Shown here: positions 45,246 to 55,918 of the stretch, in pieces
Position numbering within the stretch: the first letter of the stretch is position 1
How the letters are laid out: every line of letters starts with the position of its first letter
Source of the DNA: JADHUC01 sp964617665
GTDB taxonomy: Bacteria > Planctomycetota > Planctomycetia > Pirellulales > Pirellulaceae
Direction of reading: 5' to 3'
DNA length: 64,000 nucleotides
Assembly (NCBI GenBank): GCA_964617665.1
Contig: CAZUAH010000008.1
Location: 8,419 to 72,418 of the forward strand
Position numbers and translations under genes: made by a program
Notes under the pieces: generated by a model
The model's database searches: none
Seen by the model: only the letters and a program-made list of their open reading frames with translations
Told to the model about the DNA's origin: nothing

Positions 45246-48046
45246 CTAGTAGACCGTAATGTGGAACGTTTGTTGTGCTTCATCGCCCTGAGAGTCGGTC
45301 GCAATAATAGTCACTTGTTGAGACCTGTCGGCGTCTTTGCGGGATGCTTGCCAAGTCAGGGTTCCGTCGTTGCTCAGTTTCATTCCGTCTGGAGCAATGG
45401 GAATCCGCAACTTCGTGCCACCGTTCTTGCTTCTCCGTTTTGGCCGGTAGGACCACTCGGTCCCGGCACGAGCGATCAGCGGTGGAGATGACTCGTAGAA
45501 CAAGTAGGAATACAGGTAGTCGGCCAGAGCCTGATTGATATCGAAGCGATAAAGGATCAAGCGATTGCACGTGGGAGACAACTGAATGATGAGATTCGCG
45601 TCAGGAATCAGCCAAATCCATTTATCAAGTTCACGCGGCGGCCCGCCGGAACGGTCGTCGCGGTGAGCCAACGGCTCGAGTAATTCTATTTCCGCGAGTG
45701 GGCGACCGTCGCCAATCGCGCACACGGAAACGGTTTCGCTGTTGTCCCTTGGTTGGCCGTATCCGGCACGTCGCACGTCATCTCGATTTCGTTCGATCGA
45801 CAGGAAGTACGGGCCGCGGACCGCGGGAACGGAAAACCCCGCCGCTCGGAAACCCGCTGGACGAATCCGGTTGGTGATCACGCCGTGCCCCAGGATGTAA
45901 CGTCCATCCGCAGTTGGAAAGAGCGAACCGCGGGATTCGTGAATATAGCGTGCCTCGAATTCATCGCCTTGGTCGACGTAAAGCTGAACACCATCCGGGG
46001 ACGTGCTGCTATTCCAAACGGTAAGCACGCTCCCGTTGGGCGACACCCGCACAGAGTTGTAGGATGGCGGGCGATTGACCTGGCCCACAACCTGCGTGTC
46101 CAGCGGCCCGAGTGTCGCGCCGTCCAGAAAGACAATCGGAGCGTCCTCCTGGCGAAGTCGAGATCTCGGCGGAAAGCCGACCAATATCGGGCCCTCGGAC
46201 GCCGAGCCCATCGCGACACACGTGGGTGAGAGTTCTTGCGGTTCCGTCGGCACGCCTTCGTTGGCGCGGCGGGGCCATTGCGGTTCTTGAGTCTTCGGTA
46301 ACTCCAGGGTTTCGCCCCGGTCAAAGCTCAGGTCAGCGAGATTCCAGCGTTGTACCTGATCTCGCTGGACAACGATGATGCAGTTGGCGCCGGCTGTCAC
46401 CAACGCTCCCGCACTCGGCAACGGCAGATAGCCGATAACCGCCGCCTGTGTGACATCGAACACCGCAAGCTTGTTGATAGAGTTCATTCTGAGAAGCAGA
46501 AAGCGACCACCTCCGCCAATTAGTGTGTCGTCAACGATCGCCGCCAGCCGGGCTTCCGCACTCGGCTGTTGCAGCGGGAACGGCGTGAGTCTCATTGGAT
46601 CTGGGATCTTGCCTGCCGAGGCGGAAACGTGTGCCGCAGGATCGGCCTTCGGATCGATTGTGGCTCCCGTCACATCGAGCGAGAATCGATGAAACGTCCA
46701 TCGATCCGCGCCGCTGGTGACGCGAATCACGACGTTCGGATGTGCATCACGCAGACGTCTTGGAACGTTCCACGTAACGAGTCCTTCCGGCGAGACCGTC
46801 ATTCCTGTTGGGCCGAATTCCAACGAGTATTCCACGTTGCCGCCGTTCGTAGCGGAACGAATCTGATAACGAAATGCCGTCCCCGCCTGAGCCGTCGTTT
46901 CGGGTCGCGATAGCACGACGACGAACGGACGACGGGCCCGTTGCAGGATTCGCTCGAGGTCGAACCTGACCAACTCAAGTGTCCGATTCGCCTCGACCAA
47001 CGAGAACGCGAGGTTCGCACCCGATACCAAGTGCGTCACGACCGGGAGATAGCGGCCGTTGACCCTGGCCCCGAGACGTGGCGCGGTAAGCGGCAGGGTG
47101 GCGATAAAGGTGTCGCTGCCTGCGATCGCCAAGCCACGACGTGGCATCTGCAAGTAGAATGGACCGTCCGCATCTGGCCGCGTGTACTCGCCCGCCTGGA
47201 AGTCCTGTCTCTGGGTCGGTAGTAGCTTCAAACTGGTGTCCATCGGCAACCACTTGCCGTACAGATACTCGCCCGCCGGACCCGGAATGAGAGTCTTTCC
47301 TCTGTTGTGGAACATGTCCACGTACTGTGCCGCAACCGAATCCCCAACGAGTCGCAACAGACATTCCGCGAGAGGAAGACAAAACGTCTTTCCGTCCGTG
47401 CTGGCCGTGACACTCATCAACTCACCCCACGTGACCGATGGAATTCCGAACCTTCCTGTTGGGGCGATGTGGTCGTGGGCAAGCTTAAGTGTTTTCGCAT
47501 CAAAGAACTTGATGTCATCGAGCGGATTATCCGAATGCCCTTCGCCTGGAGTTACCAACAACGGGCCTTGCGAGCCTGAGCCCATCGCTATGGCTCCGAT
47601 GGGCGTTGGCATGTCGAGTTTGCCGGTTTCGATTTGCTCAAGCGAATCGAGTGACCACCATTCGATGTTGGCGGTTTCGGCGTTAACCAGGATCAAGACA
47701 TCTCGTCCGGCCGCTATCCGCCACTTTTCGCCCCCTCGCGGAATCTGCTTGAGGATCTTGCCCCCCACGAGATCAAAGACGGAAAGCGTTTCCGTCTCCG
47801 CGATACGTAGCACGACCTTTCGACCGCGAGCCGCCAGCACTGCTTCGATTGCCGTCCCCCCCCCAAGTCGAACGTTTCCGACGAGCGTTCTGCCTTGGCG
47901 GGAAGCTGTGACGTGCCACGCCGTTCAGAACCTCCTGCGGCACCAACCAGAAACAACACGAGCATCACCGTGGCACCGCCGGCGATCATGGCCAGCCAGA
48001 GGGCACTGCTCTTCGCGTTGACGCTACTTTGATCGATGGTACTCAA
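45246..48046 (-). CDS. Secreted double propeller-Ig protein with apparent frameshift in a G9 run
   Basis: The true start is ATG 48046 (MSTIDQSSVNAKSSALWLAM), overlapping the preceding gene by 23 bases, with a membrane or signal helix (GGATVMLVLFLVGAAGG). At the run of nine C on the forward strand (47856-47864; G9 in the mRNA) the frame changes; ten G would give DLGGGTAIEAVLAARGRKVV, the expected propeller start. From there about 864 residues are open. Two propeller-Ig units are present, ending GPTGMTVSPEGLVTWNVP and APDGMKLSNDGTLTWQAS. About 933 residues if corrected. Sequencing error, mutation or transcriptional slippage are all possible. Confidence 0.75.
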
Positions 48047-50342
48047 ACCAATACTCGTTCGCTTCGTTCGGGTGCCGTCCTCTTAACACCAACGTACTTC
48101 CATCGAGCCGTCCTCGCGACAGATCAATCCCTACGTCGAATCGGCGGACAGGTTTCCGAGTGGCCATATCCCACACAAAGACAACACCCGGCCTGAGTCC
48201 CAAGGTCAACAATCGTTCGCCGTCTTCGGTGATTCCGACCACGTTGCCATACATGTCAGGCAACTCTTGCTCTACACGTTCGCCTGTGTTCGCGTTCCAG
48301 AACAACAGTCTCCCGGCGTTGTCCTTGCCATGGCCGTGTTTCAGCCGGCCCGACGTGACGATGGTATCCGTTCTGGGATTAATCGCGATTCCCACTTGAG
48401 AAGCGCCATGCACGAGGTTGGCGGTCTCCTTTCGTTCTTCCAAATCGAAAATGCGAATGCCTTCGATCCGTCCGCCTTCGCCGTAGCCCTGATAGTTGAT
48501 GGCAATCCGTTCGCCGGACAGGAAACCATACCGTCCGCCAAAGTGCCGCACTTCGACAGGCAGCACGAATTCGTTCGCTCCGGTTACCGGATCAAAACTC
48601 GCAACTGCTTTGCGACTCCAAACGACAGCGTGTTTGGTGTCAGGCGTTATGACGACACGCATTCCCGGTAGCTGGCCGCCCTTCCTTGCGGTGAATCGGC
48701 GAACGAGGGGATCGCGAGGTATCTGGCTGACGTCCAACTTCACGAGTTTCGTCCTTTTGGTCCTCAGCTGCAGGTGCAATATCGCTTCCTGTCCGCCGAT
48801 TGTCGCCGTTGCATACGTGGTGTTCAGTGCGATCGACGAAATCTCTCCCAGCGAGTCATAGTCCGCTTCCGAGAGTTCGATCGTGAGAACTCTGCCCGAG
48901 CTCACTTGCAGAATGTCGATTCTTCGCCCGGCGAATTGTGCCTCCCACGCGCCGTCAGAACTAATGGCCCGCTGGCGCACCGTTGGTTCCATCGGCACGA
49001 GGGCGACGGGCTTTGTCGCGGTCGTTGGATCCGTGAGTTTCAGGTGACCGGCTGTATCCCCGCTGAAAACGCGCTTGCCATCCGGCGCGGTCAAGAGTCT
49101 GGCAACTGGCGCGCTGTGCGGAGCCGACGTGCTGATCGGAACCGCTTCGCCGCGCCAAGCGTACAGGCGCCCCGTCATTCCTCCGGCGGCAACCGTCTCG
49201 CCGTCTCCCAGAAGCGCGGTGGACACCAACGCGTCGGTTGGCATCTTGTATCGGAACAACTCGCGCCCTTCCAGCCTGTCCCAAACGACGACTTCCCCAA
49301 ACTGCTCCTTAGCATTGTTCCGGTTTCCCGCGCGGCTGCAGGCAATCATCGATTCGTCGGGACTGAGATCGTAACCGGTGACAGTCAGGCCGGTGATGAC
49401 TTGTCCCGGCCGGGACTCCTTACACTCGGGATAAGCAAAATGTCGGACGTGTCCGCGATTGTCAGCCGTAAGAATCTGACTTCCATCTTCAACGAACCGC
49501 ATGAAGACTGTCTGGCAGAATGTCTTGTCGCCTCCGCCGGTGAACCGTATGGCTTCGGGCGCGCCACTGAAGGCTCGACAAGTGAAATTGATCGAATCAG
49601 TCTCCTGAATCAACCGCTTGCCGTCGGGCGATGTGATGAGTCCAGGCGGCAAGGGCAAATTGCCAAGGTAGCCATGCTCGCGTCGTGTACGGTACAATCG
49701 TGTAACCTCTTTTCCCGTGCCTATATCGACCACCATTATGCCGCTGCCACGTCCTGATCGAGTGGGCTTGACGGCAGCGTAGACGTCCCCGTCGGGCCCT
49801 GAGAAAGTGGCAATCACCGCGCCCGCGTCATCGTTTCGGCGTACGATTTCGAGCGACTCGGCATCAATCACGACAAAGGTCCCCGACGTCGATCCGCAGT
49901 AGACGTACTTCCGGTCCGAGGACAGTCCAATGTGAGTGATCGGACCTGTTCCGAACCGCCACGCACCTACAATTCCCGCAGGGACCGGATCCAAGTTCGA
50001 GGACAACGCGATCAACGTCTCGGCAGGAGGCTGCCTGCGGAGTTGCGCTTGGAAGTCTTCCCAACCCGCCAGCCGAGTGCGAGCCTGCAACTGAAACCAC
50101 AATTGTTGCTTGTCATGCTCCAAGTAAGGCCGGACATGAGTCAGCGCCGCAGCCAAATACTTGTTGGAATCGCCCAACCGCTCGACGACCGCCCGAACGC
50201 CGGTGCGTACCACGGCAGCTTCGAGTTCCGCAAAATCGAACGTGGCCGGCGGATCCGCGGCGGGCAGGTCCTTTGTGACAGCCAGTACACCTACGCAGAC
50301 GAGCGTGATCGCCCAAATAGCTCTCATGGTTCTCAACTTCAT
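48024..50342 (-). CDS. Secreted WD40-like propeller protein
   Basis: 772 residues. ATG 50342 or ATG 50327 precedes a signal peptide (AIWAITLVCVGVLAVTKDLP). An N-terminal helical part (FDFAELEAAVVRTGVRAVVE) is followed by WD40-type repeats: HIGLSSDRKYVYCGSTSGTF, VAAGGMTGRLYAWRGEAVPI, FSGDTAGHLKLTDP and AIDDGERLL-type late blades ending VFVWDMATRKPVRRFDVG. First gene of a three-gene reverse operon of propeller proteins (overlap of 23 bases, then a 10-base gap). Probably exported; partner unknown. Confidence 0.8.
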   Translation of the reverse strand: MKLRTMRAIWAITLVCVGVLAVTKDLPAADPPATFDFAELEAAVVRTGVRAVVERLGDSNKYLAAALTHVRPYLEHDKQQLWFQLQARTRLAGWEDFQAQLRRQPPAETLIALSSNLDPVPAGIVGAWRFGTGPITHIGLSSDRKYVYCGSTSGTFVVIDAESLEIVRRNDDAGAVIATFSGPDGDVYAAVKPTRSGRGSGIMVVDIGTGKEVTRLYRTRREHGYLGNLPLPPGLITSPDGKRLIQETDSINFTCRAFSGAPEAIRFTGGGDKTFCQTVFMRFVEDGSQILTADNRGHVRHFAYPECKESRPGQVITGLTVTGYDLSPDESMIACSRAGNRNNAKEQFGEVVVWDRLEGRELFRYKMPTDALVSTALLGDGETVAAGGMTGRLYAWRGEAVPISTSAPHSAPVARLLTAPDGKRVFSGDTAGHLKLTDPTTATKPVALVPMEPTVRQRAISSDGAWEAQFAGRRIDILQVSSGRVLTIELSEADYDSLGEISSIALNTTYATATIGGQEAILHLQLRTKRTKLVKLDVSQIPRDPLVRRFTARKGGQLPGMRVVITPDTKHAVVWSRKAVASFDPVTGANEFVLPVEVRHFGGRYGFLSGERIAINYQGYGEGGRIEGIRIFDLEERKETANLVHGASQVGIAINPRTDTIVTSGRLKHGHGKDNAGRLLFWNANTGERVEQELPDMYGNVVGITEDGERLLTLGLRPGVVFVWDMATRKPVRRFDVGIDLSRGRLDGSTLVLRGRHPNEANEYWFEYHRSK

Positions 50343-50460
50343 GCTAGTTCAGATAAGCCGTGAGATTAGCCCAAGAACAGGTGCCAATGTACACAATCGG
50401 GTCGGACATTGCACGGGAAATAGGACTCGACCATCATTGCCGAGCCAGACGCAGCCTGGC

Positions 50461-50631
50461 CAAGCTTCCTACCGCTACTTCGACGCCGTCGGCCCAGCCA
50501 TTCCGCGCAACGACGCCGCCTCTCCAATTTCGAACCGCGAGACGCTCAAGCAGTACGATCCCGACCTATTCTCGCTCGTAGACGAGACGATGGGGCATTG
50601 GGGAAAAGTCGATTGGCAATATCAGCCATGA
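50461..50631 (+). pseudogene. C-terminal gene remnant
   Basis: The forward frame reads QASYRYFDAVGPAIPRNDAA, SPISNRETLKQYDPDLFSLV and DETMGHWGKVDWQYQP then stops. It looks like the end of a real protein, but there is no start or domain upstream (the region before overlaps the propeller gene start). I do not recognise the family. The surrounding interval 50343-50768 holds nothing else apart from the promoter of the next gene. Confidence 0.4.
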
Positions 50632-50768
50632 GGCACATCCACAGTACCCCGTACACTGCCGCCGCCGTGGCCCGTACGCTTTGTAACGCGATAAATGATG
50701 TGTTAGGGTGTTGTCTACAGAACGCAACCGAAACGCAAGACGACCGATTCACAACGAAGGAGAACACC

Positions 50769-51773
50769 ATGTCAAAACGCTTCGCAGCAACGATATCTGT
50801 CGCCATTTTCATGACATTCGCTGCCCTGCGGCCGGCTAGTGCTGCGGAGCCTGCCGAGCCGTTGCGTGCCGGAATTATCGGCTTGGACGCCCACGCTGGT
50901 TCGTGGACGCGAATTCTGAACAACCCGGACGCCGAAGGCGAGTTGGCCGAAATGACCGTCGTGGCTGGCTACCCTGCTGGCAGTTCGGATATCCCGCAGA
51001 GCATGGAACTCTTGAAGCGGGGCATCGAGACGTTCAAGAAGTTGGACGTGGAACTTGTGGACTCGATTGACGAGTTGTTAGAGAAAGTCGATGTGGTGAT
51101 GATCCTTAGCATCGACGGCCGTCCCCACCTGGAGCAGGCCAAACCGGTCATCGAAGCCGGTAAGCCCTTGTTCATCGACAAACCGATGGCCGCTTCAGTG
51201 TCTGACGCGATCAAGATCTATCAACTTGCCAAGGAACACAAAGTACCGTGTTTTTCCAGTTCGTGCCTGCGTTTCTCGCCCGGTACACAGGCGGTGTTGA
51301 ACGACCCCAAAGTCGGCGACATCCGGGGATGCAATGCCCACAGCCCATGCGGCCTGGAGCCGCACCATCCGGATTTCTTCTGGTACGGGATTCACGGCGT
51401 TGAAACCCTGTTCACCATCATGGGGCCAGGATGCAAAACGGTCACGCGGATCCAGACCGAGGACACAGACGTGGCCGCGGGCGTCTGGGCCGACGGTCGC
51501 ATCGGCACGTTCCGTGGCCACCGCACCGGTCCGCATACCTACGGTGCTACGGTCTTCGGCAGCAAAGGGATCGTGGAAGCGGGCAAGTATGAGGGCTACG
51601 AGTGTCTGTTGGTCGAGATCATCAAGTTCTTCAAGACCGGCGTACCGCCCGTCAGCGCGGAACAGACGCTGGAAATCCTCGCGTTCATGGAGGCCGCTGA
51701 CGAGAGCAAACGAAAAGGCGGCTGTCCCGTGTCGCTCGAAAGCATCATGGCCACGGCGCGAGGCGACGACTGA
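50769..51773 (+). CDS. Secreted Gfo/Idh/MocA-like oxidoreductase
   Basis: 334 residues from ATG 50769 (GGAG upstream) with a signal peptide ending near RPASAAEP. The Rossmann start is LRAGIIGLDAHAGSWTRILN, an unusual non-GxGxxG loop for the family, followed by DVVMILSIDGRPHLEQAKPV and LFIDKPMAASVSDAIK (Lys of the KP motif). The C-terminal part has WYGIHGVETLFTIMGPGCKT and the glycine-rich GATVFGSKGIVEAG. The altered nucleotide-binding loop suggests reduced or altered cofactor use. No close operon partner. Confidence 0.85.
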   Translation: MSKRFAATISVAIFMTFAALRPASAAEPAEPLRAGIIGLDAHAGSWTRILNNPDAEGELAEMTVVAGYPAGSSDIPQSMELLKRGIETFKKLDVELVDSIDELLEKVDVVMILSIDGRPHLEQAKPVIEAGKPLFIDKPMAASVSDAIKIYQLAKEHKVPCFSSSCLRFSPGTQAVLNDPKVGDIRGCNAHSPCGLEPHHPDFFWYGIHGVETLFTIMGPGCKTVTRIQTEDTDVAAGVWADGRIGTFRGHRTGPHTYGATVFGSKGIVEAGKYEGYECLLVEIIKFFKTGVPPVSAEQTLEILAFMEAADESKRKGGCPVSLESIMATARGDD

Positions 51774-51872
51774 CCGACGGCTTCTAACCGATCCCGGACA
51801 CCTGAAAACACGATTGCTGATGATCAGCCGGTACGGCGTGCTAGAGCAAAGACTGTACAGCGACGGCGGTGC

Positions 51873-52733
51873 TCACGGTTCAATCTCTTGCACGGCCGGA
51901 ATAGTCAGGGTGTGGTACAGGATTTCTTCCTCGCCGTTGCGATTTGCCTTGGCCAGCACTTTGCCAGTGGCATCGAAAACGACGCAGCCGCCTTTGCACG
52001 CGTAGTCCCAACTCTTGCCCACTCGGTTCGTGACCAGCATCGGGGCTCCGATCTTGGCAGCGTAGGCTCCAAACACTGGGAAATCCGGCAGGCCGGAACG
52101 ATTGTTTGGATAGAAGACGACTTGGGGCTGCACGAGTCGAGCACGCTCGATGCATCGAGGCGCCGCGCCGTCGGCACAAATGAAGCAGGTGGCGGCGATT
52201 CCGTCGATCTCAAACCGCTCCGGGCCAGTTCCCGTATCGTACCTCGCCCACTCGTTGCGATACCCCTTGTCTTCGCCCCGCCAGAGCCAGCTCTTGCGAT
52301 ATTTATGCACAAGCCCCGCGGGCCCAACGAATACTTGGGTAATGAACACCTTGATCCCGTCGCGTTCGGACATGCCGAAGCTGATGAAGCAGCTTAACCC
52401 CTTGGCCAGCTTTCGCATTCGTTCGCAGGACGGCCCATACGGTACGGGCTCGGCCAGTTTGTCCAACTTGGGCGTATAGTCCGTCAGGCATCCCTCGTGA
52501 AACATCACCCATTGCGCACCGTTTTCAACGGCCTTCCGCGTCAGGCGCTCCATTTCGTTCAGGTTTTGCTCGGTCTTTTCGGGCACCGAGTCGAATTGTA
52601 TCAGCGCCACTCGGACTGAACGCGGCCTGGAGTTGCCGGCAGATTCCGCAGCGTTCGTGGTCGCGATGCAAAGGACCAATCCAAACGAGACAGCCGCTGC
52701 CACGCCCCGACTCCGCATGCTGTTATGAGCCAT
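51873..52733 (-). CDS. Secreted carbon-nitrogen hydrolase (nitrilase superfamily)
   Basis: 286 residues from ATG 52733, with a signal peptide ending near TTNAAES. The nitrilase triad is visible: Glu in WVMFHEGCLTDY, Lys in HKYRKSWLWRGEDKG and Cys in ATCFICADGAAPR. Also present are VRVALIQFDSVPEKTEQNLN and the C-terminal GGCVVFDATGKVLAKANRNG. It should hydrolyse an amide or nitrile C-N bond; substrate unknown. Export is unusual for the superfamily but common in planctomycete versions. Confidence 0.88.
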   Translation of the reverse strand: MAHNSMRSRGVAAAVSFGLVLCIATTNAAESAGNSRPRSVRVALIQFDSVPEKTEQNLNEMERLTRKAVENGAQWVMFHEGCLTDYTPKLDKLAEPVPYGPSCERMRKLAKGLSCFISFGMSERDGIKVFITQVFVGPAGLVHKYRKSWLWRGEDKGYRNEWARYDTGTGPERFEIDGIAATCFICADGAAPRCIERARLVQPQVVFYPNNRSGLPDFPVFGAYAAKIGAPMLVTNRVGKSWDYACKGGCVVFDATGKVLAKANRNGEEEILYHTLTIPAVQEIEP

Positions 52734-52951
52734 CTTCACCTCCGTAATCTGAGTTTCCCGTTCGTATTCTCGCCGCCCGATGCAACCGCAACAAGGTATC
52801 ACGTAGAGGTGCAAATATCGCTGGCTGCTTCACCCTGCCGGGAATAATAGCGTTTTGAATGGATCTATCAGTATGGGTTCGTACAATTACAGGTGTGCAA
52901 CCCGTAGCAGATAGATGCATTCCCGCTTCCTCAGATTAAGGAGACGAAAGC

Positions 52952-54121
52952 ATGTTCAATTCTCAGAACCCGTGGCGAATTGCGGTGTCCGTGCTGATGA
53001 TCTTGGCTATGGTTTCGGCTACGTACGCGAAGGAGGCCGACGCGCCAAAACGGAAGCGTGGAAAGGCACCGACGGTTCAACTGGCGCTGCTGCTGGACAC
53101 CAGTAACAGCATGGACGGGTTGATCGACCAGGCCAAGACACAACTGTGGAAGATCGTAGGCGAATTCGCCAAGACAGAACTGGCCGGCAAGAGCCCGCGG
53201 CTGGAAGTAGCCCTGTACGAATACGGCAACGACAACCTGCCCGCCACCGAGGGCTACATCCGGATGGTTGTGCCGATGACGAATGACCTGGACAAGATTT
53301 CAGAAGCTCTATTTGCGTTGAAGACCAACGGCGGGGAAGAGTATTGCGGCAAGGTGATCCAAGTCGCCACGCGTCAACTGGACTGGAGTGACGCGAACGG
53401 TGATCTCCGCTGCATCTTCGTTGCGGGCAACGAAGCGTTTACCCAAGGCGGCGTCGACTACCGGACCGCATGTAAAACGGCAGCCGACAAGGGAATCACC
53501 GTAAGCACGATTTTTTGTGGCGATCGGGAAAAGGGAGTACGCACCAACTGGGAACACGGTGCCCAAATCGCCGAAGGATCATACTTGTGCATCAACCAGG
53601 ACCATCGGGCTGTTGCGATCACCACGCCTCAAGACAAAGAACTGGCTAGACTCAGCGGCGAGCTGAACGGAACATATCTGCCCTACGGAGACGGCGAGAC
53701 TCGCAAGAAGTACGCCAATAGGCAGGAAATGCAGGATGTGAATGCTGCCAAGTCTGCCGTCAGCGCGGCAGCGGCCCGCGCCGGTTTCAAGGCATCAGGT
53801 CTCTACAAGAACTCCGGCTGGGACTTGGTCGACGCGATAGACGGCGGCGATGTCAAGCTTGAAGACCTCAAGCCGGAACAACTGCCCAAAGTGATGCAGG
53901 CGATGAATCTGACTCAGCGCAAGGTTCACCTTGCCAAGATGACCCAGCGGCGCAAGGACATACAGGCTCAGATCCTGAAGCTGACGGCTGCCCGCGACAC
54001 CTTCGTGGCCAAGGAGCAAGCGCGCCTGGCTGCCGAAGCACCCGCAGACGCTGCCGCTGCCGCAGAACCACTTGCTGAAGCCATCCAGGAGGCGATCGAA
54101 GCCCAAGTAGGCGACAAGTAG
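52952..54121 (+). CDS. Secreted von Willebrand factor A-domain protein
   Basis: 389 residues from ATG 52952, with AAGGAGACG upstream and a signal peptide (AVSVLMILAMVSATYAKEA). The VWA domain has the metal-ion site DTSNSMDG (Asp49) and LEVALYEYGNDNLPATEGYI, then FVAGNEAFTQGGVDYR, with Thr and Asp positions fitting the MIDAS. After about residue 250 comes a helical region, ending in an Ala-rich coiled coil (AAEAPADAAAAAEPLAEAIQ). An extracytoplasmic metal-dependent adhesion or scaffold protein. Confidence 0.85.
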   Translation: MFNSQNPWRIAVSVLMILAMVSATYAKEADAPKRKRGKAPTVQLALLLDTSNSMDGLIDQAKTQLWKIVGEFAKTELAGKSPRLEVALYEYGNDNLPATEGYIRMVVPMTNDLDKISEALFALKTNGGEEYCGKVIQVATRQLDWSDANGDLRCIFVAGNEAFTQGGVDYRTACKTAADKGITVSTIFCGDREKGVRTNWEHGAQIAEGSYLCINQDHRAVAITTPQDKELARLSGELNGTYLPYGDGETRKKYANRQEMQDVNAAKSAVSAAAARAGFKASGLYKNSGWDLVDAIDGGDVKLEDLKPEQLPKVMQAMNLTQRKVHLAKMTQRRKDIQAQILKLTAARDTFVAKEQARLAAEAPADAAAAAEPLAEAIQEAIEAQVGDK

Positions 54122-54157
54122 CGACGCTACGGCATCTCGCTCGACTTCCTTTCGTTA

Positions 54158-55909
54158 CTACGCCGGCGTGTCCTGGCTGGGGTCGAAGCGGCAGTAGGCG
54201 CGTACGAGCAACCACCACGTCGCCACGGCCGATAGGCACAGCATGAACCAGGCACCGGCGACAAAGACAAGTCTGGCGTCACCCAATAGCGAATTTGATA
54301 CGGTGAGCACGCCTGCTATTTGCACGGCTACCAGCGCCCAGCCGAGGCTGACGCCGAGGGCCAACCCGAACAACAGTCCTTTGGCCGTGAATGTCAACGT
54401 GGTGCGCAGGAAGATCTCGAGGCTCTCCTGGTTGGGACGATATGGATAGAGCAAATAGACCAGGTTGTCTAACGCGAAAATGAAGATATTCAACGGTGCC
54501 AGAAGAACGCACGCGGCAACCAGCAAACCCGGATGCACGGGACAGATCAACTCGGTGATCAGAAGTACGACTAGCTGATACGCGCTGGTGATCAAGACTG
54601 GAGTGGCAAGTTGACCTGTCACCACCGCGGTCGGCCGGATAGGCAGCGATTTGAGTGTCGCGATCCGGTCCACATCTCGTCGAAAGTCGAATTTCAGCGC
54701 TGCCGGTAACAGAAGAAAAGAATAGAACGCCAGCGAGCCGACGACGTTCAACAGGACCATGTGGGGATCGTCAAACACGATCAGCGGCAGGCACGCCAAC
54801 ACGCAGGGCGCGGCGATGGCCACCAGCAGGCCGCCTCCATGACCGTACGCTCCGATCGCTTGCAGCCAGGCAATCGGGCCGATCCCCGCACACGGCGGTA
54901 CGCGTGGCAGGCCGGTCGGGACCGCACTGGTGGCAGCGGCGGGACTGTGGGTCGATTCTGTATGCCGGTATTCCAATCGTTCGCGCAGGACAACGGCTTT
55001 GAAGAAATACGCGTCGATCCGTAACACGAACCAAGCCAACACAGAGACCATCGCCAAGGCCAACGCAATCCAGGCGACAAGACCAACGGAGTATTGCTGC
55101 GCTGTGATGACGTTGCCGAATACGTGAAATGGCAGTTCCAGCATTGTGCCAATCGGAGTCTCGCGCAACTGTGCCGCGGAATTCAGGACGTGCATCACCA
55201 GTCCCAATGACCTGGGTGACTTGCCAGCCTCGAGGGCCATGGGCGAGCGGAATGTGTTTGCCAGAGCACAGACGCACACGACCGAGAGCGTGACCAACAC
55301 GGCGATCTGCAAGCAACGATATGTCCGTCGTCTGACGCCGCCCGCGACAATCTCCACGGCCATCCGAAAGAGATCGACGAACAGCAAAGCTAGTAGCGCG
55401 CCGATCAGTCCAGCCACGGGCAAACGCAAGTCTGGCAACATCAGCAGCGAGAAGCAGGCGGCCTTGATCGCGGCCGACGTGATGATCGGACCGAATCGGT
55501 ACAACAGCAAGTCGCGACGCTCAAACGGCCTCCCGCACAACAGTTCCCGTTCGGCTGGAGTCCACTCAATCATATCCTCCGGACGCCAATACGCGACCCG
55601 TACGATATGCCAGAGGCTGTAGACCAACAGCCCCAGCGGTATGATGCTGCGTAGCGTCGCCGGATCCGACGGCTCGCGCAAGAAGATAGCCAGGGCCGCG
55701 TTGCTCAGCCAGATGACAGCCAACAGGAGCCCGAGGCACGAGAGTACCAGCCTGCGAGGCGTAGAGAACCCTCGGCAAATCCGCGCCAGTCTGGCGGAGG
55801 CTCGATAGCGAAGTAATTGGCCGAGTGCGGGATGAAGGATGTTTGTGGTCACGTCAGGTTGGCGAATTCGATGGGTTAGAATCGTGGTCGGAAACGACAC
55901 AAGCGGCAC
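54158..55909 (-). CDS. ABC-2-type transporter permease
   Basis: 583 residues, starting at GTG 55909 nine bases after the ATPase stop (GTG 55852 is an alternative). At least ten hydrophobic segments: LGLLLAVIWLSNAALAIFL, IIPLGLLVYSLWHIVRVAYW, LVAWIALALAMVSVLAWFVL, LVAIAAPCVLACLPLIVF and LFGLALGVSLGWALVAVQIA. This is a polytopic permease consistent with the ABC-2 class, here a double-length version. It forms an exporter with the adjacent ATPase; substrate unknown. Confidence 0.8.
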   Translation of the reverse strand: MPLVSFPTTILTHRIRQPDVTTNILHPALGQLLRYRASARLARICRGFSTPRRLVLSCLGLLLAVIWLSNAALAIFLREPSDPATLRSIIPLGLLVYSLWHIVRVAYWRPEDMIEWTPAERELLCGRPFERRDLLLYRFGPIITSAAIKAACFSLLMLPDLRLPVAGLIGALLALLFVDLFRMAVEIVAGGVRRRTYRCLQIAVLVTLSVVCVCALANTFRSPMALEAGKSPRSLGLVMHVLNSAAQLRETPIGTMLELPFHVFGNVITAQQYSVGLVAWIALALAMVSVLAWFVLRIDAYFFKAVVLRERLEYRHTESTHSPAAATSAVPTGLPRVPPCAGIGPIAWLQAIGAYGHGGGLLVAIAAPCVLACLPLIVFDDPHMVLLNVVGSLAFYSFLLLPAALKFDFRRDVDRIATLKSLPIRPTAVVTGQLATPVLITSAYQLVVLLITELICPVHPGLLVAACVLLAPLNIFIFALDNLVYLLYPYRPNQESLEIFLRTTLTFTAKGLLFGLALGVSLGWALVAVQIAGVLTVSNSLLGDARLVFVAGAWFMLCLSAVATWWLLVRAYCRFDPSQDTPA

Positions 55910-55918
55910 GGACGGAAA

